From Nyssa sinensis (taxonomy: Eukaryota; Streptophyta; Magnoliopsida; Cornales; Nyssaceae): 64,000 nucleotides of DNA. Below, piece by piece: positions 35,506-46,918 of this stretch. The position numbers and the translations under genes were made by a program. The notes under the pieces were generated by a model. That model worked only from the letters and a program-made list of their open reading frames with translations, was not told the origin of the DNA and did not search any database. How positions within the stretch are numbered: the first letter of the stretch is position 1; each line of letters begins with the position of its first letter. The stretch covers positions 32,658,807-32,722,806 of the forward strand of contig CM018035.1 of the NCBI GenBank assembly GCA_008638375.1, read 5' to 3'.

Positions 35506-36430
35506 CTATTCTATTGAAGGCAGTTCAGAAGGAGTTGCTTCGCCATCCTTGCTTGGAACCTCAGCTTCGGGAGGAGGGGCTTCAACACCTTCGATCAATG
35601 ATAGATCAAAGTCTAGAAATTTTGCAAGGAGCTTGGTCCTGAAGGTGTCATATCCATACTGAACCAGCTTCCGACCCATTCCATAGACTTCAGCCCTCAT
35701 CTCCGCTTCAGTTTCAATTTTAGCAGAGGCGACTGAGTTTTGGAGCTTCTGATCATAGGCATACCAAAGATCATACAACTCCTTCTGAAGCTCGTCTGCC
35801 TTCCGAGCATGAAGATCTCTCTCAGACTCTAGGACAACCAGAGAGTTGGAAGCTTCTTTCAGCTTTTCCTCAACAACATGAGCCGCAGACTGAGTTGTCC
35901 CGAGCTGCAGTCTAACGTCATCTAGCTCAGCTTGAAGATTATCGACTTTTTCTGTGTTTAGAGGAGTCACCATCAGAACAGCCAGACTATGCATACTCTA
36001 CAAAATATAAAGCAAACAAGTCAGAACATGCCAAGTACATTGCAAACAAGCAAAAGAGAGAAAAGGAAACCTTCAATAGTTACCTTCATCTGGAGACTCA
36101 TCATCTCGGTCATTAATTTTTCTAGCTTTTGCCCCCTATATCGATAAGGACCCTTAGGCCAAATATCATCAAAAGCCTTTTTGGCGATCGAATAGTTAGG
36201 ATCGTCAGACGATTGGTTGGCTCTGGTAGCCGTCTTCCCTTCCCAATTCGCCTGCTCGGAACGGCAGGGGCAGGAGGGATTGTTGATATGTGGGTGGGGG
36301 CCTCCCTCTCATCTTCAAGTGGTGCACATTTTGAAGAGCTGGAAACCAACCTCCTCTTGTTGCCTTGGAGGGGCTATTTAGCAGGAGAATGAGCCTCTCC
36401 CACCTTCTTATTGGAGGGCTCAAGAGTCCA
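35506..36430 (-). pseudogene. Tat antisense extra ORF, 3' portion with a short intron
   Basis: The minus-strand ORF ends at 35506. The last exon (about 35506-35995) encodes a helical, charged protein with heptad-like spacing: LQAELDDVRLQLGTTQSAAH, VVEEKLKEASNSLVVLESER, then an acidic Pro/Glu tail VEAPPPEAEVPSKDGEATP. Upstream, an exon ends MMSLQMK followed by GTAACT near 36083. TTTTGTAG precedes the last exon near 35996, giving an intron of about 85-90 bp. The exon before it has EPSNKKVGEAHSPAK, a stop (TAG near 36374) and VSSSSKCAPLEDEREAPTHI, then a frame change. Extra antisense ORFs downstream of integrase are known for Tat elements (for example Grande). Function is unknown. Confidence 0.65.
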
Positions 36431-39400
36431 TGTAAAGATTTGAAATTTTTTTTTAATGGAATAATTTTTTTTTATAAATGTATGTTATGTGTGTGTGTAT
36501 ATATATATATATATATTTAATGCATTTATATATATATATATATATATATCTCAGGTGTGTACTGTGTGTGTGTTTGTAAGGTCTGTCGTGTGTGTGTGTG
36601 ATGTGTGTGTGTGTACTAGTTGAGTATACAACACACAAGTGGGGTAAGTGAAACGAGTATTGTGTGGGTGCAGAACTGAGGAGTGTGAGAGTGTACAAGA
36701 TCAGAGATGATGATAAGGGCGGGTCTGATTTTAGAGAGAGAAAACCAGAAGAAAGAGAGGGGCAGGTAGATGGTGTATATGTATACATACGTGTGCGTGG
36801 GATTAGGGAGGAAAAACAAAAAGAGGGAAGGCAATGTGAGGAACTAAGGAGGTTGAAGGATCCAAGGGTTGAAGTAGAAAGGAGGGAGAGAGGCACTGCA
36901 ACAAGAGAAAAACTCAAAAAAAGGTACACCCAGTTCAGTTTTGTTCTTTAAATTTAAAGCATGTTGGTTGTTTTAAAGTGTAGGGTCATGTAGATGATTT
37001 TAAGAGAAAAAGAATGCAAAAAGAATGAGCTGAAATGGTTGGAAGATGAGAGAGTTATGGCCAGTTGCAGGTCTAGGGTGAGAGCTTAGTTTTTAATATT
37101 TTATGTGTTAAACTTGGTTTAAACCATGGGAAATTGTTGAGGCAAGTTGCAGGAAGAGATTTGAACGAATTTAGGCTTAAAATAGTAGAAGAATAAGCAA
37201 GAAACCAAAAAGACACAGTTGGCCGGAGATTCGGTTATCCTCAAATTCGTGACGTTACAGTGGATAAAATGGAAGAATAAACCTAGGGATGGGATCTAAA
37301 TGAAAAAAGGAAGGAAATGGAATTTGAAAGATAGAAAAATTTGATCGAAACAGTGTCGCCAGTGCTGGAGAAGACGCCGGAACCTCGTCGGAACCCTACC
37401 AGAAAAACGGGGAAGAAAGAGTACTGTTCAGGACTTGGGTCCGAGTCGGGTAGGGTTCGGGTCAGTTCGGGTCGGGTTAAGACCGACCCACCCTACACGT
37501 GAGCCGCATGTTATGAATTAAAAAGGGGGTTGGGGGTGTTTGGCTATAGGTCTAGTAAATTAAAAATTTGAATTTAATTAAGGACAAGGATATCCTATCC
37601 CTGTTTTGGGGCTTATGCATTGTTTGGCTATTCGGATTAGGAATAAGGAATTTTGAAATTCTGGATTAACCCCTCAACTTCTTGAAACTCTAATTTGACC
37701 CCCAGAACTTTGTATTATTATAATTAGACCCCTGAATAAAATATTAATTTAATTAATTAATTAATTAAATAAATTAAATAATTTTAATTATTTTAAATAT
37801 CACAAAATGGTCTGGAGTCCAAATGAGACAAGTCATTAGTGTATTTTGACTATCTCGACCATTCTGAGACCAATGGTGAGGTTCGTTTTACCAGACGGGG
37901 TTCCAAAAAAAATAAAAGACCCGTAATAACATTAAAAATTACCAAAATACCCTTGAGTTAAAATACAATCGAACGAACTCCGATTAAAGTAAACAAATAG
38001 TAGAATTTTATTATTTCAACCATTCTGGACTCAACCATGGAGTTCAATTTGTGAAAAGAGGCCTCGGGATGTAAGGACTCGTGGAAGGGTAAAATGACCG
38101 TTTTGCCCTTTTTAGTACAAATACCTAAATTGAATTCTGCGAAAGCCTAAACCGACTTTCTTCGACATTCCGGACTCAATGGTAGAATCTATTTTAGCAA
38201 AATAGAAACTCATGAAATGAAGACATAAAATTTGATGAATAGCATAATTCAGAGTGGCAATAAATTGAGTTACATTTTATGGTTTTAGGGACACCGCAAG
38301 GCAAGGAGAAGGTGGTCTAACCTTCTACATTACTAGTGTTAGTTCAGCTACACCGCGAGCATGATTTCTTAGGGTTGAGACCAACCCATCAGGTATGATA
38401 TTTTGCTAAGTGAGGAATAGGATTAAGTTAGGAATGATTTGCATGTGGATTGAATGAATCATATGTTTATTTGATGTTAGAAAATCACATAAGGAATGTT
38501 GCTTTAAAAAGAAATCTTGAGTTGATTGTTTATGTTGCTTATGTGTTTCTTGTTGCTCCATGGAGATATGATTTTTTCTATGTGTTGGTGTTGTACGTGA
38601 TTTATGTTTTTGGAGAGTTGTTAAGATTGTGAATATATGACTTGAGTACATATTTACGTTGATTATGTATTGTATACTTTCATGTGGAAGATGTTTTATA
38701 ATTCAGATGCTGTGATTACTTTTGGTGGAATACATTGTTTAAAAGCATGCACCATGTGTTGGTAAATTGCTTATCTGAAATTGTATTATTGCATGGTGGA
38801 ATCAAGGCATATTGGCATGGTGTGATTCATTGAAAGCATAGTGTGGGTTGAGCACGTGGTGCTATGCATTATGAGGGTGCAAATCATGTGGTGAAAGATC
38901 TAGAATTGGACATTGTATTGGTACTCAGGTTCCATTAGATGTGTTCCGAAAATGAGACATTGTATTGTTACTCAGGTTCCATCGGATGTGTTCCGAAAAC
39001 GAGACAGTTGCATTGGTGCCCAGAATCCAACGGATGTGTTCCGTGAACGGGTGTTGGTACTCAGGATCCATCGGATGTGTTCCAAAAATGAGACATGGTT
39101 GTGGCATAGAATTGACATGGGTGTGGCATAGAGTTGACATGGGTGTGACGTAGAGTTGACATGGGTGTGACGTAGAGTTGACATGGGCGAGGTATAGAGT
39201 TGTGTGCGTGTGTCACGCACATCTTCATTACATCGTATTAATGAATTCATGGATGTGGTATAGAATTTGTATGAATGTGTGATGAATCTTGTTAATGAGT
39301 TGTATGGATGAATTGGATGGCATGTAGGTTATAATTATGCATGTAGATATAAATGTATACTTGCACATGCCACGCCTTAATTTTGTTCCTTGCATTAGCG

Positions 39401-39727
39401 TTATATTATACCAGCAGTTGAGCTGACCCATTCTTGGGATAACATATTACAGATGACGCTCCCGGCCCTTGAGACTTGAGGAAGTCTTGCAGAGTGGAGG
39501 AGACATGAACTTAGAAGTATATTTGGCCCTAAGGGCGCATTTTGTGATGTACGGGCTTAAGCCCAAATGACATGTGAACGATATATTTATGGGATGTACT
39601 TTATGCTTTTTATATTGATGAAAAGAAATGCATGTTTAGTTAAATCTGTTTAGATTGTCCTTTATTTTATTTTATTTTAGTTTCGTTACACTCCCCCCCC
39701 GGGTTTGCAGAAATTCGGGGCGTGATA
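36431..39727 (+). mobile_element. Family-C solo LTR, TSD GTCCA
   Basis: It starts TGTAAAGATTTGAAA and ends TTCGGGGCGTGATA. GTCCA is duplicated at 36426-36430 and 39728-39732, and the antisense ORF reads through when it is removed. The terminal CGTGATA is a changed form of the CGTGACA end. Contents: TA/TG microsatellite (36480-36620), module copies (37800-38190), a 47 bp x 4 repeat (38910-39090), a 22 bp x 4 repeat (39109-39200) and a C8 run (39690s). There is no primer-binding site after it. Open frames over the GA-rich part (36660-36950) are composition artefacts. Confidence 0.92.
38910..39200 (+). repeat. 47 bp and 22 bp tandem repeats in family-C LTR
   Basis: Four units of about 47 bp carry GTACTCAGGTTCCATTAGAT and GTGTTCCGAAAATGAGAC (starts at 38910 and 38957). 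Directly after come about four units of 22 bp with GAGTTGACATGGGTGTGACG. The two arrays are unrelated in sequence. Confidence 0.8.
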
Positions 39728-40714
39728 GTCCATGAGCCCAAAATGGATTTCTTGATCTCCTCTGCACGCTTATTAGCTGCCATCAGGTTCTCCTTGGTGA
39801 CAATAACTATGTGAGCTCGGTTGGGGGTCTGAAGGAGCTGATGGTACTGGTTCTGAAGGTTAGTGGTAAAAATGGACTTCCTCTAGGCACTCTTGTCTGC
39901 ACGAGGAATACAAACACATTGGTTAATAAGCAGCTCAGAAGTAAGATATACAATAACAGAAGCAGAACTATAATGAAAGAAAGGGGTCTCACCCTTAAAC
40001 CCTATACTTCGGGAGAATGTCGAAGTCTGACCTTGGAAGTCCTCTATCTCCCATCCTCCTCCCATAAAGAAGTACCACTTCTTCCAAGTCTTGTTGGAAG
40101 TGGGTACAGAGGAAAGGGGTCTGAACCCTTTATCAAACGACATGTAAAAGAGGCCTTTCGACCTCATATATTTCAGATCCATATTGCTACGGATCAAATT
40201 GAGGGACACGTCTACATTGTTCTGGTGCCTTAACACTATAAACCCTAGCAGTTGCCTCCAACTATTAAGATTTAGGTCGGTAGGGTAAATGTTAAATCAA
40301 TAGAAAAATTGCCTAACTAGGTTAGGAAAAGGGAGCCTCAATCCCATCTCGAACCAAGCGACATAGACACAAATTTCGCCCTCTTTAACATTATATGGGC
40401 GATCTAAGGTGCTCGGTACCCTACAAGTAACATTTGAGGGGAAGTTATATTTCTCCCTCAGTTCATCTATTAAGCTCTGTGTAACGGCACTTTCACCCTC
40501 TTCTCTCTAGGAAGGCCTACCAAAAGCCTCCCCGATCCTATTCCTAGGTTCTATGGAGGCATCTACTATCCTAACCTCAGAACTAAAGGGGGATCCTACT
40601 GACCTATTTTCAGCACCACCGGAGAAATAACTATCTACGGCTTGGACACAGGGACGGCACAGTCGAACTTCCTGTGCCATCACTAGAACTAGAAGATGAT
40701 GAAGAACTAGACAT
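39728..40714 (-). pseudogene. Tat antisense extra ORF, 5' portion
   Basis: On the minus strand it starts at ATG 40714 with a serine-rich opening (a run of Ser codons, then DGTGSSTVPSLCPS) and soon hits a stop. The best-preserved part (39883-40236) has MDLKYMRSKGLFYMSFDKGF, SNKTWKKWYFFMGGGWEIED and then RSIGFKGETPFF, which resembles the putative plant transposon-associated domain carried by antisense ORFs of Tat elements. Nearer the insertion it reads LQNQYHQLLQTPNRAHIVIV and KENLMAANKRAEEIKKSILG and continues in frame across the GTCCA duplication into 36430. A GT...GCAG segment of 61 bp (about 39899-39959) may be another intron. Several stops and frame changes make it a pseudogene. Confidence 0.65.
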
Positions 40715-40920
40715 TGTTGGGAACAGGGAAAAGAAGAAGTAAAGAAAGGGGAACAATAAGAGAGACTGAAATCAAACCTAGAGTTAGGCAAGGAGATGGG
40801 AGCTTCGGACAAAAAGCATTTTTCAAACTTCAGGATTCACCGGTTGCTCAGGCTCAACAATGGCAGAATTTCTTTCGGGTATAGTAAAAATAAGTGAAGA
40901 AAGAAGTCGTATTAAGCCTT

Positions 40921-40923
40921 TCC

Positions 40924-40957
<34 letters not shown>

Positions 40958-40958
40958 G
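40921..40958. repeat. CT/TA microsatellite in Tat 3' region
   Basis: A TCTCTC run passes directly into a TATATA run. The rest of 40715-41144 is unremarkable non-coding Tat 3' sequence. Confidence 0.9.
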
Positions 40959-41144
40959 ATTTCAAAATATGGGCCTAACAAGACGAACCGTCATGACGGT
41001 TGTAGGCAATGATGGCCTCTAAAGCCTAACCATCGGCTGCGCAATAAATGACGCACCAACAGTCATTTTGGAAAATGAAAAGACAGAACGCGTTACTTTT
41101 CGGGAGCTCGTAGCCCTAGTTATGCCTTGAGCTCAAACTAGGGC

Positions 41145-41160
41145 TTAGGGGGGAAGTAAT
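41145..41160 (+). other. Tat polypurine tract region
   Basis: GCTTAGGGGGGAAGTAAT sits immediately before the LTR start TGATATACC. The AGGGGGGAAG core is the likely plus-strand primer. Confidence 0.75.
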
Positions 41161-41668
41161 TGATATACCACAAAGTGATAGACCATTCTTATACAGAGCA
41201 GACTCAGCCATTGAGAGAAGGCTTTGGGTACTTAACCTTCATCACTCACAAGTCCGAGCACAAGGCCTTCGGAGCTTCCCTCAGGGTTAAGAGCTCATCA
41301 CTACCTTAAACATCCTACCGAGCAAAGGATAAGGAAACAGTCTTCAACAAGGAAACTGCCACTCACGGATATTTATCAAGTACAGTATCCAACATGGTAA
41401 CTACTATTCTCCGATGACCAAATCCTTACTTCTATGGCTCCAAATCCTAATCAACTTAGGAAAGCCACAACCTATAAATTAAACCCTAAAGGTACGCTTT
41501 ATTTTCATGCTCATTCTTTGGTTTACATTACAGTATTTCAATTCAGTTTATTAACTTAAGCATCAGAGCGGCTACTGCCGGAGCCAATCTGGTGGCCCTC
41601 TGATCCTTCTCTTTGAGTGTTTCTCAGGCGACGGAGTTCGGAGCCCTTGCCGACCAAAAAGTGCAGCA
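41161..41668 (+). mobile_element. Tat element 3' LTR (about 505 bp)
   Basis: It starts TGATATACCACAAAGTG and ends AAAAAGTGCAGCA; the exact end is between 41664 and 41668. It pairs with 5503-5941, fixing one Tat element over some 36 kb of window, of which over half is later insertions. A TATA-like CTATAAATT is at 41472-41480. The flank duplication cannot be tested because the 5' start is missing from the window. Confidence 0.88.
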
Positions 41669-42346
41669 TCAGTGACATTTTTAGTCATATCAAAATTCAT
41701 CCATGGATTACTATAATTCCATTTTAAATTAACTCAAAAGAATCAACTTTATTTTTTAATTTTAAAAATACGTCAAAAGGTAAAAAAATAAGTAATTAAA
41801 TCTGATATATCAAACATCTCTCTCTCTCTCTCTCAGTTTGATTATTGTTATGAATTTTTATTCCATTGTGTGAAATATTGTGAATTTTGAATTGATTTAA
41901 AAATTGACAAAATTTCTCTACCAAGAGGTCATGAAAGAGTTGTGAGAAATAAAGGTGGAGAGAGTGAGAGGCATGTGAGAGGGATTATAAAGCCTAAAAA
42001 TCTAATTTTTGGCAGATGACTAAAATGCTCCACATTAATTCCACACTTCTCCTTCCTACCATGTCCTTTTATCTTTTAACCTACTAGCTATTTTCTTCCC
42101 CTGCTCAATTGATACTCCAAGAACCTTTAGGTTCACATAAAAATATTTTCAAGGTACCACACTTACGTAAACCTATTTTTTCGGTAAATTGACGATTTTT
42201 TCCCTTAGGTCACTTAGTGTATCCAAAGGTCTTCAAAAATATTCTAGGCTCACCAAATTTCACTCCTTATCAATTATCCATTATATTTATTCATTATTAC
42301 AAATTTTATCCAATTATTAATTATTAGAAAAATTTAGGATGTTACA
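41669..42346 (-). mobile_element. Family-G LTR remnant, minus strand
   Basis: The right boundary reads TTAGGATGTTACA (42346), reverse complement of a TGTAACATCCTAA LTR start. It is followed by ATCTACCCTCCTTAAAAGAA, the reverse complement of a polypurine tract and the AACAAAACTTC stretch found before 3' LTRs. The left end is missing where the Tat element begins, so Tat probably inserted into this LTR. A TC run (41817-41835) is included. Confidence 0.65.
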
Positions 42347-42982
42347 ATCTACCCTCCTTAAAAGAAGTTTTGTTCTTGAAATTTGGCCTAACTTGATCCG
42401 CATCATTCTAAACACTCGTGTTAATCACTTTAATTTTTCCTTATGTAACATTGGCCTTCCACAAAAAATTCTCATCTTTTGGATAATTCTCAAGGGTAAT
42501 TATGACTTCTTTCTATTATTAACCTCCAATGTTCTTACTTGTCTAGCTTACTAGGTACAAGTGACATTGCCTGGCATTGACTATTTAGTAGTAGGATTCC
42601 CCTATTAAGGCACTACAGTATGGATATGGATAAAGCTATATCAAGGCTTCGTCGAATCACAATTACAATATATGTACCTACTATAGTACTCTCACCTAAT
42701 GACTGCTCTACCACAACCCTTGGTTAGGCATCTTGGTGCGACTTTCCTCACCTACGATTAGGAGTATTGATACTAGCAACCTCACCTTTTATATATGTCA
42801 TATCATATATCACATAACTCATTATGAGACAAAATCACAAGCTTACCCATCAATAATGAGAAAATCATCTCACAACTCACATTGTATCAATTATCGAGCG
42901 CATCCACAAAATCACTAGCAAAATCGTCAATGATATCACAAGTTCATACTATCTTAATCATATAAATATCCTTCACGAGTCC
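42347..42982 (-). mobile_element. Internal remnant of family-G element, non-coding
   Basis: It holds the polypurine-tract side of a minus-strand element and then AT-rich sequence with no readable protein. Family F begins at 42983 with a candidate duplication AGTCC (42978-42982) whose partner I did not find. Confidence 0.45.
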
Positions 42983-45008
42983 TGTCACACCTTGGGCCCC
43001 AAAGACCCAAGGGTAACCATGAAGAACAAGGTCAACCATTAAAATAATTCATGTGAGTCTCAGTCCATTCATATTTCATTCTTTATTTTACATCTTTTCA
43101 CTTTAAACTCCCATTTACTTTAATCAACAACAGCTCAACATACACCAATCAAGGGGTTACCTTCATGATATTATAATCCTCCCTTAGCGAAAAGGACACA
43201 ATATCGCTAGTCTTAATGATGTCTGTGTACGTATACCAAAAAAGAATAGTCTAGGCTTTTATAGCCTTCACATCAACATTATCTAGAACACAAGTTCTTT
43301 TTCATTAAAAAAAAGGACAAAATGAGAGTTGTCCTTCTAATTTGTGTTGTCAAGTCGCCGACTCCTTACCATTACCTGCATTTGGTAAGGGTCAAAACAA
43401 CAACCCTAGCATAGATTCTAAAGTAGGAAAGATTAAAGCGGTGTAAGGTATAACATGTCACATGTGTATTGTTAAACAAGTGCCCATGTATACATATGTA
43501 TCATAGGATCTAAACATTCATCACATCGTCCTTCATTCAAAAAATTAACTTAATTATATAAGAGAGAACATGAATAGTAGATGTAAGTGCGAGTTATATA
43601 AACCACAAAATAATTTTAAGTATAAGTCACAGTAATCAAAAATCGGATTCTAACTTCATTGCTCTTATTTCATATCTCAACAGTTCGACTCTAATAAACT
43701 AATGGCCCTCGATAAAGCCTGGCGCTTCATGAGCTACTAACCCATTGGCAATGCACCACCACCCACGTGGGTTTACAATTTGAAATCGAAGGGAGATACC
43801 ATTCCTCACCCCAATAAATCCCAGGGAAATAACGCAATCTCATCATGCTTTCAATTATTTCTACTTTCTGCAACCAAACTTTTCATTTCCTTCTCATTTA
43901 CAGCATTAATAACCTTACAAGTTTAACAAATTTCAAGGAGATAACATTTATATTCAAGTTATAAGCACATCAAGAGACAATAATATTTTCATCGTTCATC
44001 AACAACAATGTGGCAAAGATGATACAAGTACAAGACATTTAATATCTCTATCTTGGTCTAAAATATGATACACTCATGACATTTATAAAAATAGTCATAA
44101 AATAAAATGAATTGCATGATGTCTCCATGAAAACACCCAACCTTTAACCTAAGTTACAAATCCCTACCTTAAAGCTTGAGAAAAAGTATACTTGTGTTGT
44201 AGAGAGTGGGAGATTCCAAAACCTTAATCTCAATCTTTACTCCCACTCTCTAGGAAAAGAATAACACCATTAACTTCTCCCGAATGACCTAAATCCAAGA
44301 GGGAAGGAAAACCTAAAATTTTACCCTTGGATCTTTGTGAAATCTCTTGAAACCCTAGCTTTAAAGATGGTGAGAGACCCTTCAAATGATGAATCCTTAT
44401 AATAGGAAGACTTTAGGAACTTCAATCTTAAGGTTTTTAAAGAGAAATATGGAGTAGTAAAAACCCGAGGTTCTTTCCCCTTTTTAGCTTGAGAGAAGAT
44501 AAGGAAAGATGAAATAAAAAAAAAAGTGAAAAGATGAGAGCTTTTAAAAAATTTGATCTGGGTTTTTGCCACACGGTTGTTTGAACGATGGCGGGCTTTG
44601 TTCGAATAACGCCACATAAATTTTTCAACCTTCATTTTCTGGTGTGGTCGTTCGAATAAGAAAAACCCATATTCAAACGAACTTTACAGAACTCTAATTT
44701 ATGCCCAGAAGTGTAGTATACTTCATCTCTTTTCAATGATGCTCATCATCTCTAAACTACTTTATTTTCATCCCTAACATTTTCACAACACCCACAATAA
44801 CAATAAAATCATATATTAACACATCCAAAGTCCTAAACACACAAGTTTAATCAGAATTATTAAACTTCTAAACAACATGTACATCACACACACTCCTATT
44901 TAAGTTTTCGACTTTCTTTGTTTGTCATTTCTTATTTTTATCATACAAAATTTAATATTTTTGCTTTCTTGTTCATTAGTATCTTACTAAAATTTATGAA
45001 ACATTATA
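42983..45008 (-). mobile_element. Family-F 3' LTR, minus strand
   Basis: It begins TGTCACACCTTGGGCCCC and ends ...CATTATA at 45008, next to AATCTTCCCCCTTAAG, the reverse complement of a polypurine tract (CTTAAGGGGGAAGATT). The first 1.05 kb matches 59244-60325, which supports an LTR pair. The LTR start base pattern (TATAATG instead of TGTAATG) is changed. GTTCGAAT-type motifs cluster at 44575-44690. Confidence 0.65.
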
Positions 45009-45059
45009 AATCTTCCCCCTTAAGAAAATTTCGTCCTAGACCCTATAAGAGCTCTGAAA

Positions 45060-45770
45060 GTCTCAAAATAGTGGGCAAATAAAGGCTCACGGTAGACTAT
45101 GAGAGCATTTTCTTGATGATCTAGACTTGTTCAGCTTCGATGGGCCTATTAACCATTTGGGCTGCCTTGGCCTTCCATCTGGTAATGAAAGTAGATAAGG
45201 TCTATTTGGGCTCTTGCTTAGTGGTCTTAAGGTCCCTGAGTGTGATGTCTAACTTATTGTTCTACTTGTACTACTTGATAAAGGCATTGCAGAGTTGTTC
45301 TGGATATGAGTTTTTCGAAGAGTAAGAGCCAGCAGAAAGCTATCCCAATGAGGGTTTGGTGAAACATTTTAGTTGTAGCCCCCAATTGTTGAATAGCCCG
45401 AACATAGAGCTTGAGATAGGTCTTTGGACAAGTGGTCCCATTGAATTTGTCCAAGTCTAGAATTGTGAACTTGCATGGCAGATGGACCTCTAGGTAAAGG
45501 GATAACTTGTGAATGTTTATCATGTTATTAACTCGATTTGATTTGTAGAGTAGGGTTTCCATATTTTTGAGTCTCCGAAGAAGAGCCTCATTATAGCGTT
45601 TTGGTCTTTCAGCGGGCCCATTTTGTTCAGCCCAATGAAAAGGATCATGGGTAGCTAGATTTCACACTGGTTGTTTTTATAGAGGATGATCTTGAACCGG
45701 TATTGGAAGAACTTGTTCCAGATTTGGTGGGGTATTGTTGGGCCTTACTCGAAGCAATGGAGGTCACTTT
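45060..45770 (-). pseudogene. Ogre/Tat-like gag remnant, minus strand
   Basis: Reading leftward from about 45770: HDPFHWAEQNGPAERPKRYN, EALLRRLKNMETLLYKSNRV, then YLEVHLPCKFTILDLDKFNG, TTCPKTYLKLYVRAIQQLGA and a hydrophobic LTGxAxxWL-like end. After a frame change it gives FIKQYKYN, DITLRDLKTTKQEP and STFITRWKAKAAQMVN. The phrase KFxxxDxDKxxGTTCPKxxL is characteristic of Ogre-type Tat gag. Stops and at least one frameshift disable it. Protease, RT and integrase are missing: the 3' end of the element follows within about 60 bp, implying a large internal deletion. Confidence 0.75.
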
Positions 45771-46913
45771 TGTTGTTAAAAGAGCTCTTGGACTGTCTCA
45801 GAAAGCTTTTGCAATTCTTCTCTTGGATATAATATGTCCTTTCTTATTACGACAAAGGCTTGGAGAATATGACCTTGGTCTATGGCAACATTGATAGAGT
45901 GAAGTGATTGATTTGCCTTTAATGTCATGGTTCTTAAGTTAAGATGATGAGAAAGAAAACTAAATCTTTGATTACCAAATGAATGTGAAGAATTTTGAAC
46001 CCAAGCCAGTAGTCCCAAAAACTATTTTATTTCAAAACTTGAAGTAAACTAGGTCCAAAAACTCTATGTAGACTTTGGAAAATTGGCAAAAAAAGGAAGC
46101 ACATATTTTTTGACTTTTGAATTTTTTTTTTGAATTTTGAGGAAAACTAGGGGCATCATGCCTAGGTAGCCCTTAATTCCTAAGAAAGCGAGGACACTTA
46201 GATAAAGAATTCCTAAATATGAAGATGAAAGATCACTTTAACGTCATGAATGAATCTGACCCAATGGAATGAGAAGAGACGGTGCCTAGAACTTGATGAG
46301 AAATTGACGAAGAAAAGATTCATAAAGAATTGAGAAAATAAAAGACTCATGGAATGAATTGAATCTTAGTGGAATGGAAAAAATTACTTGTAGATTTTTT
46401 AGGGAAAGACTCTCAAAGAATCAGGAGAATATTTGACTTTTAAACCTCACTTGAATCAGACTTTAAAGACTAAGACACTCAAAAAGATATTCAAATTATG
46501 ACGAGAATATGCCTAAAAAAGGTAATATTTTAAAGTTATTTTGTTTGTCCACATTAATGATTCATTAGTGGTTAAGAAAGCCCCAAAAAAGTCACTTTTA
46601 GGACTAATAGCGAGAAAAATAGACTTTGTTTAGAAGAAAAAGTTTGAACTTTAAAAATTCACAAAATAGCAAAAATTGGGTGAGGCACTCTTTGTGTGCC
46701 AATCGGAACATAAAGAGTGCACCATCCGAACTCTTTTTAGGCTTTCTCGTGACGCAATTTTTGTGCAGGTTCATTTGTGTCTTGTGCAATAACGGAGTTT
46801 TTCACCTAAATCAAGGGTCTAAGGTGAACTATATGCATGCTGTTAGGTTGGGTAATAAAGACTTTAGCCTCTCCTCTACAGGATGTGTATTATATAGCTT
46901 CCATGACCACGGT
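45771..46913 (-). mobile_element. Family-F leader region, left part
   Basis: Non-coding sequence upstream of the minus-strand gag, interrupted at 46913 by the family-E element. No readable gene is seen in it. It continues at 57276. Confidence 0.5.
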
Positions 46914-46918
46914 CAAAT

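Noticed and set aside
35506..35994. The coiled-coil minus-strand ORF as a host gene
   Set aside because: It lies between Tat integrase and Tat 3' LTR and joins the antisense ORF across the GTCCA site, so it belongs to the element.
36453..36951. Minus- and plus-strand open frames of 72-158 codons
   Set aside because: GA/CT-rich and TA/TG tracts of the family-C LTR; composition artefacts.
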